Assembly (NCBI GenBank): GCA_029059965.1
Contig: JAIDUY010000080.1
Span: forward strand, 1-25,542
DNA length: 25,542 nucleotides
Direction: 5' to 3'
From: Muribaculaceae bacterium
GTDB taxonomy: Bacteria; Bacteroidota; Bacteroidia; Bacteroidales; Muribaculaceae
Notes under the pieces: model-generated
What the model saw: only the letters and a program-made list of their open reading frames with translations
Databases searched by the model: none
What the model was told of the DNA's origin: nothing
In this document: positions 14,779 to 22,036 of the stretch, one piece after another
Layout: every line of letters begins with the position of its first letter
How positions within the stretch are numbered: position 1 is the stretch's first letter
Made by a program: the position numbers and the translations under genes

Positions 14779-17748
14779 ATGAAGAAACTGTTTCTTAGCG
14801 CAGCTCTCGGTCTCGCAGCCCTGAGCATGAGCGCAGGCGAGTACGTCGTCTATCAGAACGGCGCACTTGCCGAAGGCCTGTCCACGCACTACTGGTGGAA
14901 CGCCGCAGTAAATTTCAATGCGTCCAATCCGACCGGCGCCGAAGGTAAGGTATTCACCTTCAAGGCCGGCGACGGCGGTGCAGCCGCATCCATGGGACTC
15001 CTTGCCGAATCCGACAACGACGTTACCGGCCCTCTGCACTCCGCAACCCTCGAATACGACTGGTATGCGACCACCGAGGGTCAGACCTACTTCGTGCGTC
15101 TCACCGGCGGCGGTGTCCAGCAGGACTATGCATTCGACACCACAGCCGACAACATCGGCAAGTGGAACCACACCAGCATCAGCGTAGCCGAGAAATTCCC
15201 CTCTGTCGCTGAAAAGTGGAATGAGTTCGCCCAGGCCGGCAGCGGCTATGTGTTCTCAATCATTCTTGAAAAAGGCAAAGCTGAATCGGCTATCAGCTTC
15301 GACAATATCAAGTATGTCAACACCGACGATGCCTGGGAAAAGCCCTACGTAGAGCAGCTTCCCGCGCCGACATCGGTACCCGTGCCCGCTCATGCCGCAG
15401 CCGACGTCGTTTCGGTGTTCGGCAGCGCATATCCCGCAGCCACCACTTTCGGTATCGGCGGATGGAATCAGGCCACACGTGCACAGGAAATGGAAATCGA
15501 CGGCAAGAAGGTAATGAAAGTCCAGTACTTCAACTACCTCGGCTGGGAACTCGCACAGAATCTCGACATCACCGCCTGCAACACAATGCACGTCGACTTC
15601 TTCGCCTCCAACGAGGGCGCCTTCGGCTTCACCCCCATCAGCCCCGGAGCCGAGAAGGCATGGACTGCTCCCGAGGTCAAAGTCGGCGAATGGAACAGCT
15701 ACGACGTTCCCATGTCGCACTGGGACAACGTGAACTTCGCCAACCTTTCCCAAATCAAGTTCGACCAGGGCAACGGCAACCAGGAAGGCTACATCGCCAA
15801 CGTCTACTTCTACAAGGGTGAAGGCGGCGACACCCCCGTCGACCCCGTCGATCCCATCGATCCCGTCGATCCCGACTGCGCCTACGGCAATGTATGGAAC
15901 GGCACCGTTTCCAACAATCTCAACGGAGTCGATGTCAACAGAACCTACACCCTGCCAGCCAACGAAAACGGCACCATCCCCGTCAACGCCGTAATGGCCG
16001 GTGTCGCCGCCGTTGTGGGCTTCGTTCCCGAATTCAACTTCGCCAACGAAACCGGCGACGAGTACATCGCCCTTGCAAAGGCAGGCGACAGCTACACCGC
16101 CACTTCCACCAAGACCTATACCCTCGGTCAGAATGCCACTCTGTTCTTCTGGCTCAAATATGCCGGCGGTGTCACCCGCATCGACGTGGCCGACTATAAG
16201 TTCGGTGCTTCCAACGGCCCCGTTGCCGTCGATCCCAAGCCCGCGCTGACCGCAGCAGCCGAGAACGTCACCATGAACAGCGCCGACATCGTCTACACCG
16301 TCACCCTCCCCGCCGAGCTCGAAGGTGCCGAAGTCAAGGTGATGATGGGCGAGACCGTGCTCACCGCCAGCCCCTACGCCCTCACCGGCCTCGAACAGAG
16401 CAAGGACTACAGCTACACTCTCACCGCCATCGCTACCCTCAACGGCGAGACCTACGAGAGCAAGCCCGTCACCGTTGAGTTCCGTACTCTCCGCGACGCC
16501 TCGCAATCCTTCGTATGGCACGCTATCGCCGACGGCATGATTGCCAATGCCTACCTCCCCGGCGAAGACCCTGCCACCGCACGCCGCGCCATCCCCGCCA
16601 GCATCGAGACTACCGTGACATATAACCTCGACGGCACCATCACCGTCGACGCCATCCACCACGGCGCCGAGGTTGTGGGCATGGTTCCCAAAATCACCAT
16701 CTCCAGCGCTGACTTCAAGTTTGAGTACAAGGATATGCAGAAGGATGGCAACAAGTGGACCATTACCACCGACACCACCTATCCCGACGCCCACGCCATC
16801 GGCTGGCTCTACTACTTCATCGCCTACGACGGCGGCAGCTCGACAATCAACGTCAGCGGCTACAAGACCGGTGCCGAAAACGAGGCCGTGGCTTACGGCG
16901 CTCCCGCATCCATCGACCTCGCTGTCACCCTCAGCGTCTACTCCGTAGGCCAGACCGGCCTCGCAAGCGCCATCGTCAAGGACGCCAACGGCCACTATCT
17001 GCTCGACGAAGCTGCCGAACTCAGCCTCGGCAACTCCAACTTCACCCTCGAAGGCAACAAACTCACCGCTGTCTCCAAGGGCGAAACCATCCTCACCGCC
17101 GCTGCCGGCGACCTCACCGCCGAGAAGACTCTCGCCTGCGCGACCTCCGCCAATGCAGTCGACCTCATCGCTCTCGCCGGCGAGAACCTCGTCCTCACTT
17201 CCGACCACGAGAATCCCGCTCTTGCCTTAGACGGCAACGAGGGTACCCAACTCGAATGGAACTGCGGCGAGACCGAGGAACACACTCTCACCGTCGACTT
17301 CGGCAAGGTGATGAATGTCGAGGCCATCGAGCTCGTATGGGAAGGCGCTTCCGCCACCCACTACACCGTGGCCCTCGCCAAGCCCGCCAGCGCAGCCGAT
17401 GTGCGCCGCGCAGTGGCTTTCGCCGACAATGTGTTCACCGTTACCGACGGTGAAGGCGGCGCAGGCGTAACTCCCCGCACCACTCTCTACCGCGACGACT
17501 ACGAGGCTATCCCCGCCCAGACCATCACCCTGAACACCACCAAGGCCCATAACGCCGTCTGGGGCATCAAGCTCAAGGAAATGCGCGTCAAGGGTACCGA
17601 AGGCGGCACAACAGGCATCGAGGGCGTGACCGTCGGCTCCGAAGAACCCGTAGAGTACTACAACCTCCAGGGCATCCGCGTTGCCAACCCCGCAAACGGC
17701 GTCTACATCCGCCGCCAGGGCAACACCGTCACCAAGGTAATCCTCTAA
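14779..17748 (+). CDS. Large multidomain secreted protein, probable glucan-binding surface or extracellular protein
   Basis: A 989-residue protein with signal peptide MKKLFLSAALGLAALSMSA and no recognised catalytic domain. Domains I can separate: an N-terminal beta-sandwich (about 20-185); a jelly-roll binding-like module (about 209-350: TTFGIGGWNQ, KVQYFNYLGWELAQNLDIT, MHVDFFAS, GFTPISPGAEKAW, EWNSYDVPMSHW, IKFDQGNG), of a type often attached to GH16 enzymes; and a Val/Ile-Asp-Pro linker (354-366). Two diverged copies of a roughly 110-residue domain (about 369-478 and 575-701) flank a fibronectin-III-like segment (about 488-571). These are followed by an Ig-like segment (about 702-790), a discoidin-like segment (about 795-950: LALDGNEGTQLEWN, HTLTVDFGKVMNVEAIELVWEG) and a sorting motif (EYYNLQGIRVANPANGVYIRRQGNTVTKVIL). 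Last gene of the operon, 18 bp after the GH128 gene. Binding role is inferred from architecture. Confidence 0.85.
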   Translation: MKKLFLSAALGLAALSMSAGEYVVYQNGALAEGLSTHYWWNAAVNFNASNPTGAEGKVFTFKAGDGGAAASMGLLAESDNDVTGPLHSATLEYDWYATTEGQTYFVRLTGGGVQQDYAFDTTADNIGKWNHTSISVAEKFPSVAEKWNEFAQAGSGYVFSIILEKGKAESAISFDNIKYVNTDDAWEKPYVEQLPAPTSVPVPAHAAADVVSVFGSAYPAATTFGIGGWNQATRAQEMEIDGKKVMKVQYFNYLGWELAQNLDITACNTMHVDFFASNEGAFGFTPISPGAEKAWTAPEVKVGEWNSYDVPMSHWDNVNFANLSQIKFDQGNGNQEGYIANVYFYKGEGGDTPVDPVDPIDPVDPDCAYGNVWNGTVSNNLNGVDVNRTYTLPANENGTIPVNAVMAGVAAVVGFVPEFNFANETGDEYIALAKAGDSYTATSTKTYTLGQNATLFFWLKYAGGVTRIDVADYKFGASNGPVAVDPKPALTAAAENVTMNSADIVYTVTLPAELEGAEVKVMMGETVLTASPYALTGLEQSKDYSYTLTAIATLNGETYESKPVTVEFRTLRDASQSFVWHAIADGMIANAYLPGEDPATARRAIPASIETTVTYNLDGTITVDAIHHGAEVVGMVPKITISSADFKFEYKDMQKDGNKWTITTDTTYPDAHAIGWLYYFIAYDGGSSTINVSGYKTGAENEAVAYGAPASIDLAVTLSVYSVGQTGLASAIVKDANGHYLLDEAAELSLGNSNFTLEGNKLTAVSKGETILTAAAGDLTAEKTLACATSANAVDLIALAGENLVLTSDHENPALALDGNEGTQLEWNCGETEEHTLTVDFGKVMNVEAIELVWEGASATHYTVALAKPASAADVRRAVAFADNVFTVTDGEGGAGVTPRTTLYRDDYEAIPAQTITLNTTKAHNAVWGIKLKEMRVKGTEGGTTGIEGVTVGSEEPVEYYNLQGIRVANPANGVYIRRQGNTVTKVIL
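15838..15873 (+). repeat. Four tandem 9-bp repeats encoding a Val/Ile-Asp-Pro linker
   Basis: GTCGACCCC is followed by three near-copies (GTCGATCCC, ATCGATCCC, GTCGATCCC), encoding VDPVDPIDPVDP. Such Pro-rich spacers separate domains of secreted proteins. The tandem structure could change in copy number by slippage. Confidence 0.85.
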
Positions 17749-17775
17749 ACACTGTCATTTCAGTCAATATTGCAG

Positions 17776-17813
17776 ACCGCCGCTGCCCCGGCAAAGGGAC
17801 AGCGGCGGTTTTG
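17776..17813 (+). terminator. Rho-independent terminator of the glucan operon
   Basis: CCGCCGCTG (17777-17785) pairs with CAGCGGCGG (17800-17808), with inner CCC/GGG pairs and a GGCAAA loop. It is followed directly by TTTTG. It lies 28 bp after the stop of the 989-residue gene and before the repeat island. Confidence 0.85.
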
Positions 17814-17821
17814 CCTTGTTC

Positions 17822-17879
17822 CGCAAAGCTCCACATGGGGTTAAACACAACAGCGCCTCTTCGAGGCTTATCTGTTGGG
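17822..17879 (+). repeat. 58-bp repeat unit, copy 1 (GCCTC-TTC-GAGGC hairpin)
   Basis: Begins CGCAAAGCTCC, contains the 18-bp core CATGGGGTTAAACACAAC (17834-17851), then the hairpin GCCTC-TTC-GAGGC, and ends ATCTGTTGGG. It matches copy 2 at 17905 at 55 of 58 positions by my alignment. Confidence 0.85.
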
Positions 17880-17904
17880 GGCCTCGTCCTCCCCCCCCAT
17901 GTTT

Positions 17905-17962
17905 CGCAAAGCTCCACATGGGGTTAAACACAACGGCGCCGCTTCGCGGCTTATCTGTTGGG
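17905..17962 (+). repeat. 58-bp repeat unit, copy 2 (GCCGC-TTC-GCGGC hairpin)
   Basis: Same unit as at 17822, starting 83 bp later. Two of the three differences are opposite each other in the hairpin stem (T-A pair replaced by G-C), so pairing is kept: a compensatory change. Confidence 0.85.
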
Positions 17963-17990
17963 CATCGATGTTGTGTTATAGGACTCGGGC

Positions 17991-18031
17991 ATCGGGTTTT
18001 GCGGCGAGGGGAGCGGCGGAGCCGCGATGTT
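17991..18031. repeat. 41-bp direct repeat, left copy
   Basis: Runs from ATCGGGTTTTGCGG to GCGGCGGAGCCGCGATGTT and includes the hairpin GCGGC-GGA-GCCGC (18013-18025). It is identical over 41 bp to 18698-18738 on the other side of the transposase gene. It runs on into GTTGTGTTTAACCCCATG (18029-18046), the exact reverse complement of the 18-bp core of the 58-bp units, so the two repeat types are related and inverted to each other. Confidence 0.9.
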
Positions 18032-18039
18032 GTGTTTAA

Positions 18040-18068
18040 CCCCATGCGTAACGCAGTGGAGCATGGGG
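18040..18068. repeat. Hairpin CCCCATGC / GCATGGGG
   Basis: Perfect 8-bp arms (18040-18047 and 18061-18068) around a 13-nt loop. The left arm overlaps the inverted 18-bp core, so it is part of the palindromic repeat array. Confidence 0.75.
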
Positions 18069-18089
18069 TAGGGCGACAATCAGTCAGGA

Positions 18090-18137
18090 GCCTCGAAGAG
18101 GCGATGTTATGTTGTGAATCGATCCGCAACATAACAT
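18090..18137. repeat. Two hairpins just beyond the transposase stop
   Basis: GCCTC-GAA-GAGGC (18090-18102) is the reverse complement of the copy-1 hairpin. Next, ATGTTATGTTG (18104-18114) and CAACATAACAT (18127-18137) form a perfect 11-bp stem. They lie 20 bp beyond the transposase stop and could be an element end or a transcript end. Confidence 0.7.
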
Positions 18138-18156
18138 AAGGATGTCTAATGCAGAG

Positions 18157-18603
18157 TCATCTTTTATCCGAGTCGTATGGCATTTCCAATCCTTCGGAAG
18201 ATAGCATCTCGTTGTATTCATCGTCGAAAGTCTGTATGTTGTGATGCTGTTGCTGACCTTTGATGTATTCGATAACGCGATGCCTGTCATCGAAGGATAT
18301 AGTTGCAGCAAAATATTCCTTTGCCCATCCTTCGAAATATGGAAACCGATTGTCTTTTCTTAGCCAACCGCTTGATTTCGCTTTGATGTCTCTGACCATA
18401 TCGGACAGTGAAACCGATGGGTGGAGATTCAGTAAAATATGTATGTGATTGGCGATACCGCCAATGCGTAGAAGATTACTCCGTTTCTCGCTGATAATAC
18501 TCCAGATAAAACGATATACATCTTCCCGGTACTCATTAGTTATGGTCATACGTCTTTCGTATGTTGCGAAAACAATGTGATATAAAGCGTTGACGTGACT
18601 CAT
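18157..18603 (-). CDS. IS200/RAYT-type HUH transposase (Y1 family)
   Basis: A 148-residue protein starting at the ATG at 18603 (MSHVNALYHIVFATYERR). It shows the Y1 transposase hallmarks: the HUH motif in ANHIHILLNLHPSVSLSDMVRDIKAKSS and the catalytic-tyrosine region RVIEYIKGQQQHH, plus FPYFEGWAKEYFAATIS. The length is that of IS200/IS605 TnpA and of REP-associated tyrosine transposases. The protein should nick and rejoin single-stranded DNA at hairpins. All expected motif residues are present, so it may be active. The gene is clearly more AT-rich than its neighbours, suggesting separate ancestry. No TnpB is present. The surrounding palindromic repeats favour a RAYT-like, repeat-serving enzyme over a plain insertion sequence, but this is inference. 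Confidence 0.9.
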   Translation of the reverse strand: MSHVNALYHIVFATYERRMTITNEYREDVYRFIWSIISEKRSNLLRIGGIANHIHILLNLHPSVSLSDMVRDIKAKSSGWLRKDNRFPYFEGWAKEYFAATISFDDRHRVIEYIKGQQQHHNIQTFDDEYNEMLSSEGLEMPYDSDKR

Positions 18604-18640
18604 AGAGCAATTATGAAGCAAGATGATGTTTGTAACATCG

Positions 18641-18648
18641 CAAAACTA
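18641..18648 (-). promoter_or_regulatory. -7 promoter element of the transposase gene
   Basis: TAGTTTTG on the minus strand matches TAnnTTTG. A TTTG (18665-18668) lies upstream but with a 16-bp spacer, shorter than the usual 19-21 bp, so the promoter may be weak. Predicted leader is about 33 nt to the ATG at 18603. Confidence 0.45.
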
Positions 18649-18697
18649 GTAAAGATTACGACGGCAAATCACATTAGTTGTAATCTGCTGTCAAAAA

Positions 18698-18738
18698 ATC
18701 GGGTTTTGCGGCGAGGGGAGCGGCGGAGCCGCGATGTT
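18698..18738. repeat. 41-bp direct repeat, right copy
   Basis: Identical over 41 bp to 17991-18031, in the same orientation and 707 bp away, bracketing the transposase gene. It contains the same GCGGC-GGA-GCCGC hairpin. Confidence 0.9.
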
Positions 18739-18749
18739 TGGCCCCATTG

Positions 18750-18801
18750 CGCAAAGCTCCTTAAGAGGATAACACGACGGCTTCGCGGCTAAGCAGTGGG
18801 G
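18750..18801 (+). repeat. Degenerate copy of the 58-bp unit
   Basis: Starts CGCAAAGCTCC as in the full units, keeps AACACGACGGCTTCGCGGCT near the hairpin, and ends AGCAGTGGGG. The centre differs (TTAAGAGGAT). It runs up to the stop of the DUF4105 gene. Confidence 0.55.
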
Positions 18802-18804
18802 GTA

Positions 18805-19989
18805 TCACGCCATCCGGCAAGGGGAGGCGGCTCTTGCGAGGGCTCGCAGTGCGATGGCGGCACAGACTATGGCTGTTGCGACGCTGACTTCGGCGGTGGC
18901 GAAGGGCGCCACAGCCGCGAACAGGCCGTCCACGATGCCAATGCCGAGGCAGAGCCTCTGCATGGCCCGGGCGCGGCGTGCCTCGGGGCGCAGGCGGCGG
19001 AATGCAAGCCACAGCACAAGGGGCAGGGGATTGAACACCACGAAGAGCCAGTGCCAGCCGCTGCTGATGTGGGTGGGCATGGCGGCTACGATGATGAGTA
19101 GTATCGACGCTACGGTCTGCGCGCCGAGCAGAACATAGTCGGCTATCCGCACCACGCGGCGAGCCTTGCCGCTGAGGTCGAGAACGCACAGGGCGATAAC
19201 GGCACCAAGCAGCCAAAGTGCCATCACCCACGGGCGCGGTGCGTTGCCCTCGGCCGAACGGGTGGGCTCTAACAGCACGGCCGTGCCCGTCACCATGGGA
19301 CGCGAAGTTCCGTCGGGCGACACGATGCGGGCTCCGCCGAAAGTCTCAAGTGCCGAGACCGGCCATGTGCGGGTGGTCCATTCGTCGGTGACGTCGGCAT
19401 CGGAGCCTATGGCTATCACAAAAGCCTCGTACTGCCATTCGCGGCCGCGCAGGCTGTGGCGCATCATCTCGCGCCCGTTGATATAGTCCAGATGAGGAGC
19501 TCCGGCCACGACGATGCGGTCGGGTTCTATCGCCGCCCTTACGTAGCCCGTGAGTTCAGACAGACAGTGGCTCCAGCGCATGTTGTAGGGTTTGGGCGTG
19601 CCGCTCTCCACACCCTCGTCGAGCAGCTGCCACAGCCGGCGGTCCTGGGCCGGAGTAAGGTTGAGGGTCATCTCTGTCAGTCCGCGCCCCTCGGCGGCGA
19701 AGTCGTTGCTGTACTGCTCGAAGCTCACGCGGCACAGGATGCCCTCGGTGCCGCCGCCGAGTACCAGAAACTGATTGCCCGAGGCGTCGACCTCGAAGGT
19801 GAATACATTGTCGAGCCCGTGGGTCGGACATTCCATGCGCAGCGCCGCATGGCCGTAGGTCTGATAGATAGCCTGCCCGGGAGAGGCGACGAGCAGCGAC
19901 ACGCGGACGAAATCGTCGTCGTCGGGCTCGGCGGCACTTGCCGCGAAGCAACCCAGCAGGGCGATAAGTGTGAGGATGGTGTGACGCAT
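18805..19989 (-). CDS. DUF4105 (Lnb N-terminal periplasmic domain) membrane protein
   Basis: A 394-residue protein from the ATG at 19989, where a signal peptide begins (MRHTILTLIALLGCFAASAA). An upstream in-frame start at 20112 would overlap the neighbouring gene and a terminator hairpin, so it is rejected. Residues of about 25-260 fit the DUF4105 family: VSLLVASPGQAIYQTYGHAALRM, FTFEVDAS, YNMRWSHCLSELTGYV. The His of YGHAALR and the Cys of SHCLSE are conserved-looking. The C-terminal third has about four membrane helices (WVMALWLLGAVIALCVLDL, YVLLGAQTVASILLIIVAAM, WLFVVFNPLPLVLWLAF and the last 50 residues). This periplasmic-plus-membrane plan is common in Bacteroidota; its biochemical role is not known to me. 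It ends beside the transposase repeat island. Confidence 0.88.
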   Translation of the reverse strand: MRHTILTLIALLGCFAASAAEPDDDDFVRVSLLVASPGQAIYQTYGHAALRMECPTHGLDNVFTFEVDASGNQFLVLGGGTEGILCRVSFEQYSNDFAAEGRGLTEMTLNLTPAQDRRLWQLLDEGVESGTPKPYNMRWSHCLSELTGYVRAAIEPDRIVVAGAPHLDYINGREMMRHSLRGREWQYEAFVIAIGSDADVTDEWTTRTWPVSALETFGGARIVSPDGTSRPMVTGTAVLLEPTRSAEGNAPRPWVMALWLLGAVIALCVLDLSGKARRVVRIADYVLLGAQTVASILLIIVAAMPTHISSGWHWLFVVFNPLPLVLWLAFRRLRPEARRARAMQRLCLGIGIVDGLFAAVAPFATAEVSVATAIVCAAIALRALARAASPCRMA

Positions 19990-20030
19990 ATATTTACAAC
20001 GGACTTTGCCGCTTCTTATTTTGTCAAAGA

Positions 20031-20065
20031 CAAAAGGACACGTCGGGCGGCTGCCCTCCATGTCC
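20031..20065 (-). terminator. Rho-independent terminator of the 612-residue protein gene
   Basis: On the minus strand GGACATG-GA-GGGC, loop AGCC and GCCC-GA-CGTGTCC form a stem interrupted by a GA/GA internal loop (20036-20065). It is followed by TTTTG (20031-20035). It lies 38 bp after the stop codon of the upstream gene, and 41 bp before the DUF4105 start. Confidence 0.7.
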
Positions 20066-20102
20066 TTTGTGAGTCCGGATTGCGGGATGTCTTTCTGAAG
20101 AT

Positions 20103-21941
20103 TCAGCGCCACAGAACCTTGCGGCCGCCGACGATGTAGATGGTGTTGGGCTGGGGATGAGCCACGGGACGGCCGGTAAGGTCGTAGACGGTCTCGTCCT
20201 CGGTGCCGGCGGCGGGCTCGTCGACGGTTATGCCTTCGAGGCCCGACATCTCGCGCGATACGATGCGGTAGGATGATGCGGGACTGCTGAGTCGGCTGAG
20301 GTCCAGATAGACCTTGTTGGCTGCGAGCTTACGCGGGGTGCCGTCTTCGTTGGGCGAAAGCTTGTAGAATCCGACCACGCCGTTGTTCACGCCAAGAACG
20401 CGCATGGTGCTTGCGTCGTAGTCCTTCAGTCCGTTCAGATTCTTGTCGGTGTAGAGCTGATATTCACCCACGAGGAGGTTCGAGGTGTAGGCCTTGCCTG
20501 CCACGCGGCTGTCGTCGGGCAGCAGAGGCATCAGACGGTTCTCGTTGGAGCGCTCGCCCTGACACTTGAGCAGCACGGGAGTCGCGGCGGGGACTATGCC
20601 ATCCTCGATTTTGCTCACTGTCAGATAGCGGACATCGTTCACCACGGTAGCTTCCTGTTCCTCGATGATATAGGCTTCGACGCCGTCGCGGCATTCGTAG
20701 GGGAAGCTGGTGTACATCGAAGTCCAGTTGCCGCCCTCGAAGTTCATCTCGGCCGAGGCGTGGGCTCCGAACCAGAACTCATCGAAGTGCTCCTCGTCGA
20801 TAGGCTGCACAGCCATCCACGAATAGTGGTCATCGACCTTGCTGGTTCCTAAAAGGCCTGAACAGCAGCGTTTGTTATCGATATAGCGGTTTGTCATTTT
20901 CAGACCTGCCGTACCACCGCCGTTGAAGTAAAAATATCCGGGTACGCGAGCATCCCCTTTTTTAATCGAAAGAGTATATCCTGTCATCGACTTGATGTCC
21001 GTACTTTGTCCGCTGACATTCACTTTACTCAATGCGGTTTCTCCGGGGGCTACATCAAGGTTCGCCTCACTTTCTCCAACGATATATAGGATAGTAGCCG
21101 GCAGACTGCACACATCTACACCGGGTTTGTCGTCTGTACCGTCAAAAATAGCGTTTTGGAAATCCGCAAAATCGATGTCGTCCGGGCAGCTCCATCTTAC
21201 GAGTCCATCGAGGAAATTATCCTTTAGCCCTGGTGAATATTTCCATTTTCCCTCGATTGTAAGAACGCGGTTGAATATATTGCGAACCTGATAATATCCG
21301 GCTTTAGTAAAATAGCTCTTATTTTTGAAAACAGCCGTAATCGACATATCCTTTTCGACTGTAAATTTGTATTCCGGTTCTATTGATATAATGGAACCGT
21401 CGCTGTCGTCTTGCCAGCCGATGAAATCAACCATGATATTCTTACAACCGTAGTTCGGGATTTTCGGAACAGAAGCTTTCAGGGTGACTTCATCGCCGAT
21501 TCGGTTTGCGACAGGTGAGATGCTTGCAGTGCCATATTCCGGAGTCGGATTATCGAGCACGATCGCCGGGCGCTCGATGAAATGAGCTGCGAAACTGTAC
21601 GTCGGTTGGCTGTCCTTGGAGTCTGCTGTCGCCACGGATACTGTAGCTGTTGAGCTGCCGTTAATCTGTTTGCCGTTTTGTGTCCAGTGTGAGAATACAA
21701 AGCCGTCATCGGGCTGTGCGTAGAGATAATAGGTATGGTTGGCTGAGTTCCCGTCTTGACTGACGGTATTTCCGGTTCCATATGCAGGAGAGGAGGTGGA
21801 GGAAGCGGCGACGTACACTTTTCCGTTGCCGGACCCCACCGTCACAGTCGCGGTAGAGTACTTGTTGTCGTTGGCTGAGGCCAAGCCTGCGCAAATCAGC
21901 AACAAGAGCGTAAGGATAGAAATGCGTAGATGGTTTAACAT
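20103..21941 (-). CDS. Secreted protein with InlB-like repeat domains and C-terminal sorting motif, function unknown
   Basis: A 612-residue protein with signal peptide MLNHLRISILTLLLLICAGLASA. Two divergent InlB-B-repeat-like (Bacteroidales beta-repeat) segments follow: about 25-115 (YYLYAQPDDGFVFSHWTQNGKQI... YSFAAHF) and about 125-210 (GDEVTLKASVPKIPNYGC... FIGWQDDSDGSI... KDMSITAVFKN). The centre (210-420) is not recognised; it has RYIDNKRCCSGLLGTSK and HYSWMAVQPIDEEHFDEFWF. The end is a sorting motif (TVYDLTGRPVAHPQPNTIYIVGGRKVLWR). The DNA of the first two thirds of the gene is visibly richer in A/T than the last third and the neighbouring genes, hinting at a recombined or transferred segment. 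Probably a surface or extracellular protein; no function can be given from sequence alone. Confidence 0.82.
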   Translation of the reverse strand: MLNHLRISILTLLLLICAGLASANDNKYSTATVTVGSGNGKVYVAASSTSSPAYGTGNTVSQDGNSANHTYYLYAQPDDGFVFSHWTQNGKQINGSSTATVSVATADSKDSQPTYSFAAHFIERPAIVLDNPTPEYGTASISPVANRIGDEVTLKASVPKIPNYGCKNIMVDFIGWQDDSDGSIISIEPEYKFTVEKDMSITAVFKNKSYFTKAGYYQVRNIFNRVLTIEGKWKYSPGLKDNFLDGLVRWSCPDDIDFADFQNAIFDGTDDKPGVDVCSLPATILYIVGESEANLDVAPGETALSKVNVSGQSTDIKSMTGYTLSIKKGDARVPGYFYFNGGGTAGLKMTNRYIDNKRCCSGLLGTSKVDDHYSWMAVQPIDEEHFDEFWFGAHASAEMNFEGGNWTSMYTSFPYECRDGVEAYIIEEQEATVVNDVRYLTVSKIEDGIVPAATPVLLKCQGERSNENRLMPLLPDDSRVAGKAYTSNLLVGEYQLYTDKNLNGLKDYDASTMRVLGVNNGVVGFYKLSPNEDGTPRKLAANKVYLDLSRLSSPASSYRIVSREMSGLEGITVDEPAAGTEDETVYDLTGRPVAHPQPNTIYIVGGRKVLWR

Positions 21942-22028
21942 AGAATTTGAAGAGAATTTGGTTTATTGTGTGTTCGTTTTCCCGCCGGGGAATGTGTAAG
22001 AGCGGGTACCGACAGAGAGTCGGAACTG

Positions 22029-22036
22029 CAAAATTA
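22029..22036 (-). promoter_or_regulatory. -7 promoter element of the 612-residue protein gene
   Basis: TAATTTTG on the minus strand matches TAnnTTTG. It overlaps the palindrome ATTAGCTAAT (22033-22042), with TAGCTAA repeated next to it, which could be an operator. No -33 TTTG is seen at the right distance. The leader would be about 80 nt and contains the small hairpins CCGAC/GTCGG and TTCCC/GGGAA. Confidence 0.45.

Larger units (their letters stand above)
17822..18801. mobile_element. RAYT-type transposase gene with surrounding palindromic repeats (repeat island)
   Basis: About 1 kb containing one IS200-like HUH transposase gene, two near-identical 58-bp units, an inverted partial unit, two exact 41-bp direct repeats on either side of the gene, and a degenerate unit at the far end. 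This resembles REP/BIME arrays linked to REP-associated tyrosine transposases. Boundaries are those of the outermost recognisable repeats, not proven element ends. Confidence 0.55.

Noticed and set aside
13261-17208. Long antisense open frames opposite the GH128 and 989-residue genes
   Set aside because: Same codon-bias shadow; low-complexity Gly/Val/Asp composition and no recognisable motif or promoter.
17822-17962. Possible CRISPR array
   Set aside because: Only two full units of 58 bp with hairpin covariation, related inverted copies nearby and no cas gene; the repeat/spacer rhythm of CRISPR is absent.
19990-20112. Upstream start for the DUF4105 protein
   Set aside because: It would overlap the neighbouring gene and run through a terminator hairpin; the signal peptide starts at 19989.
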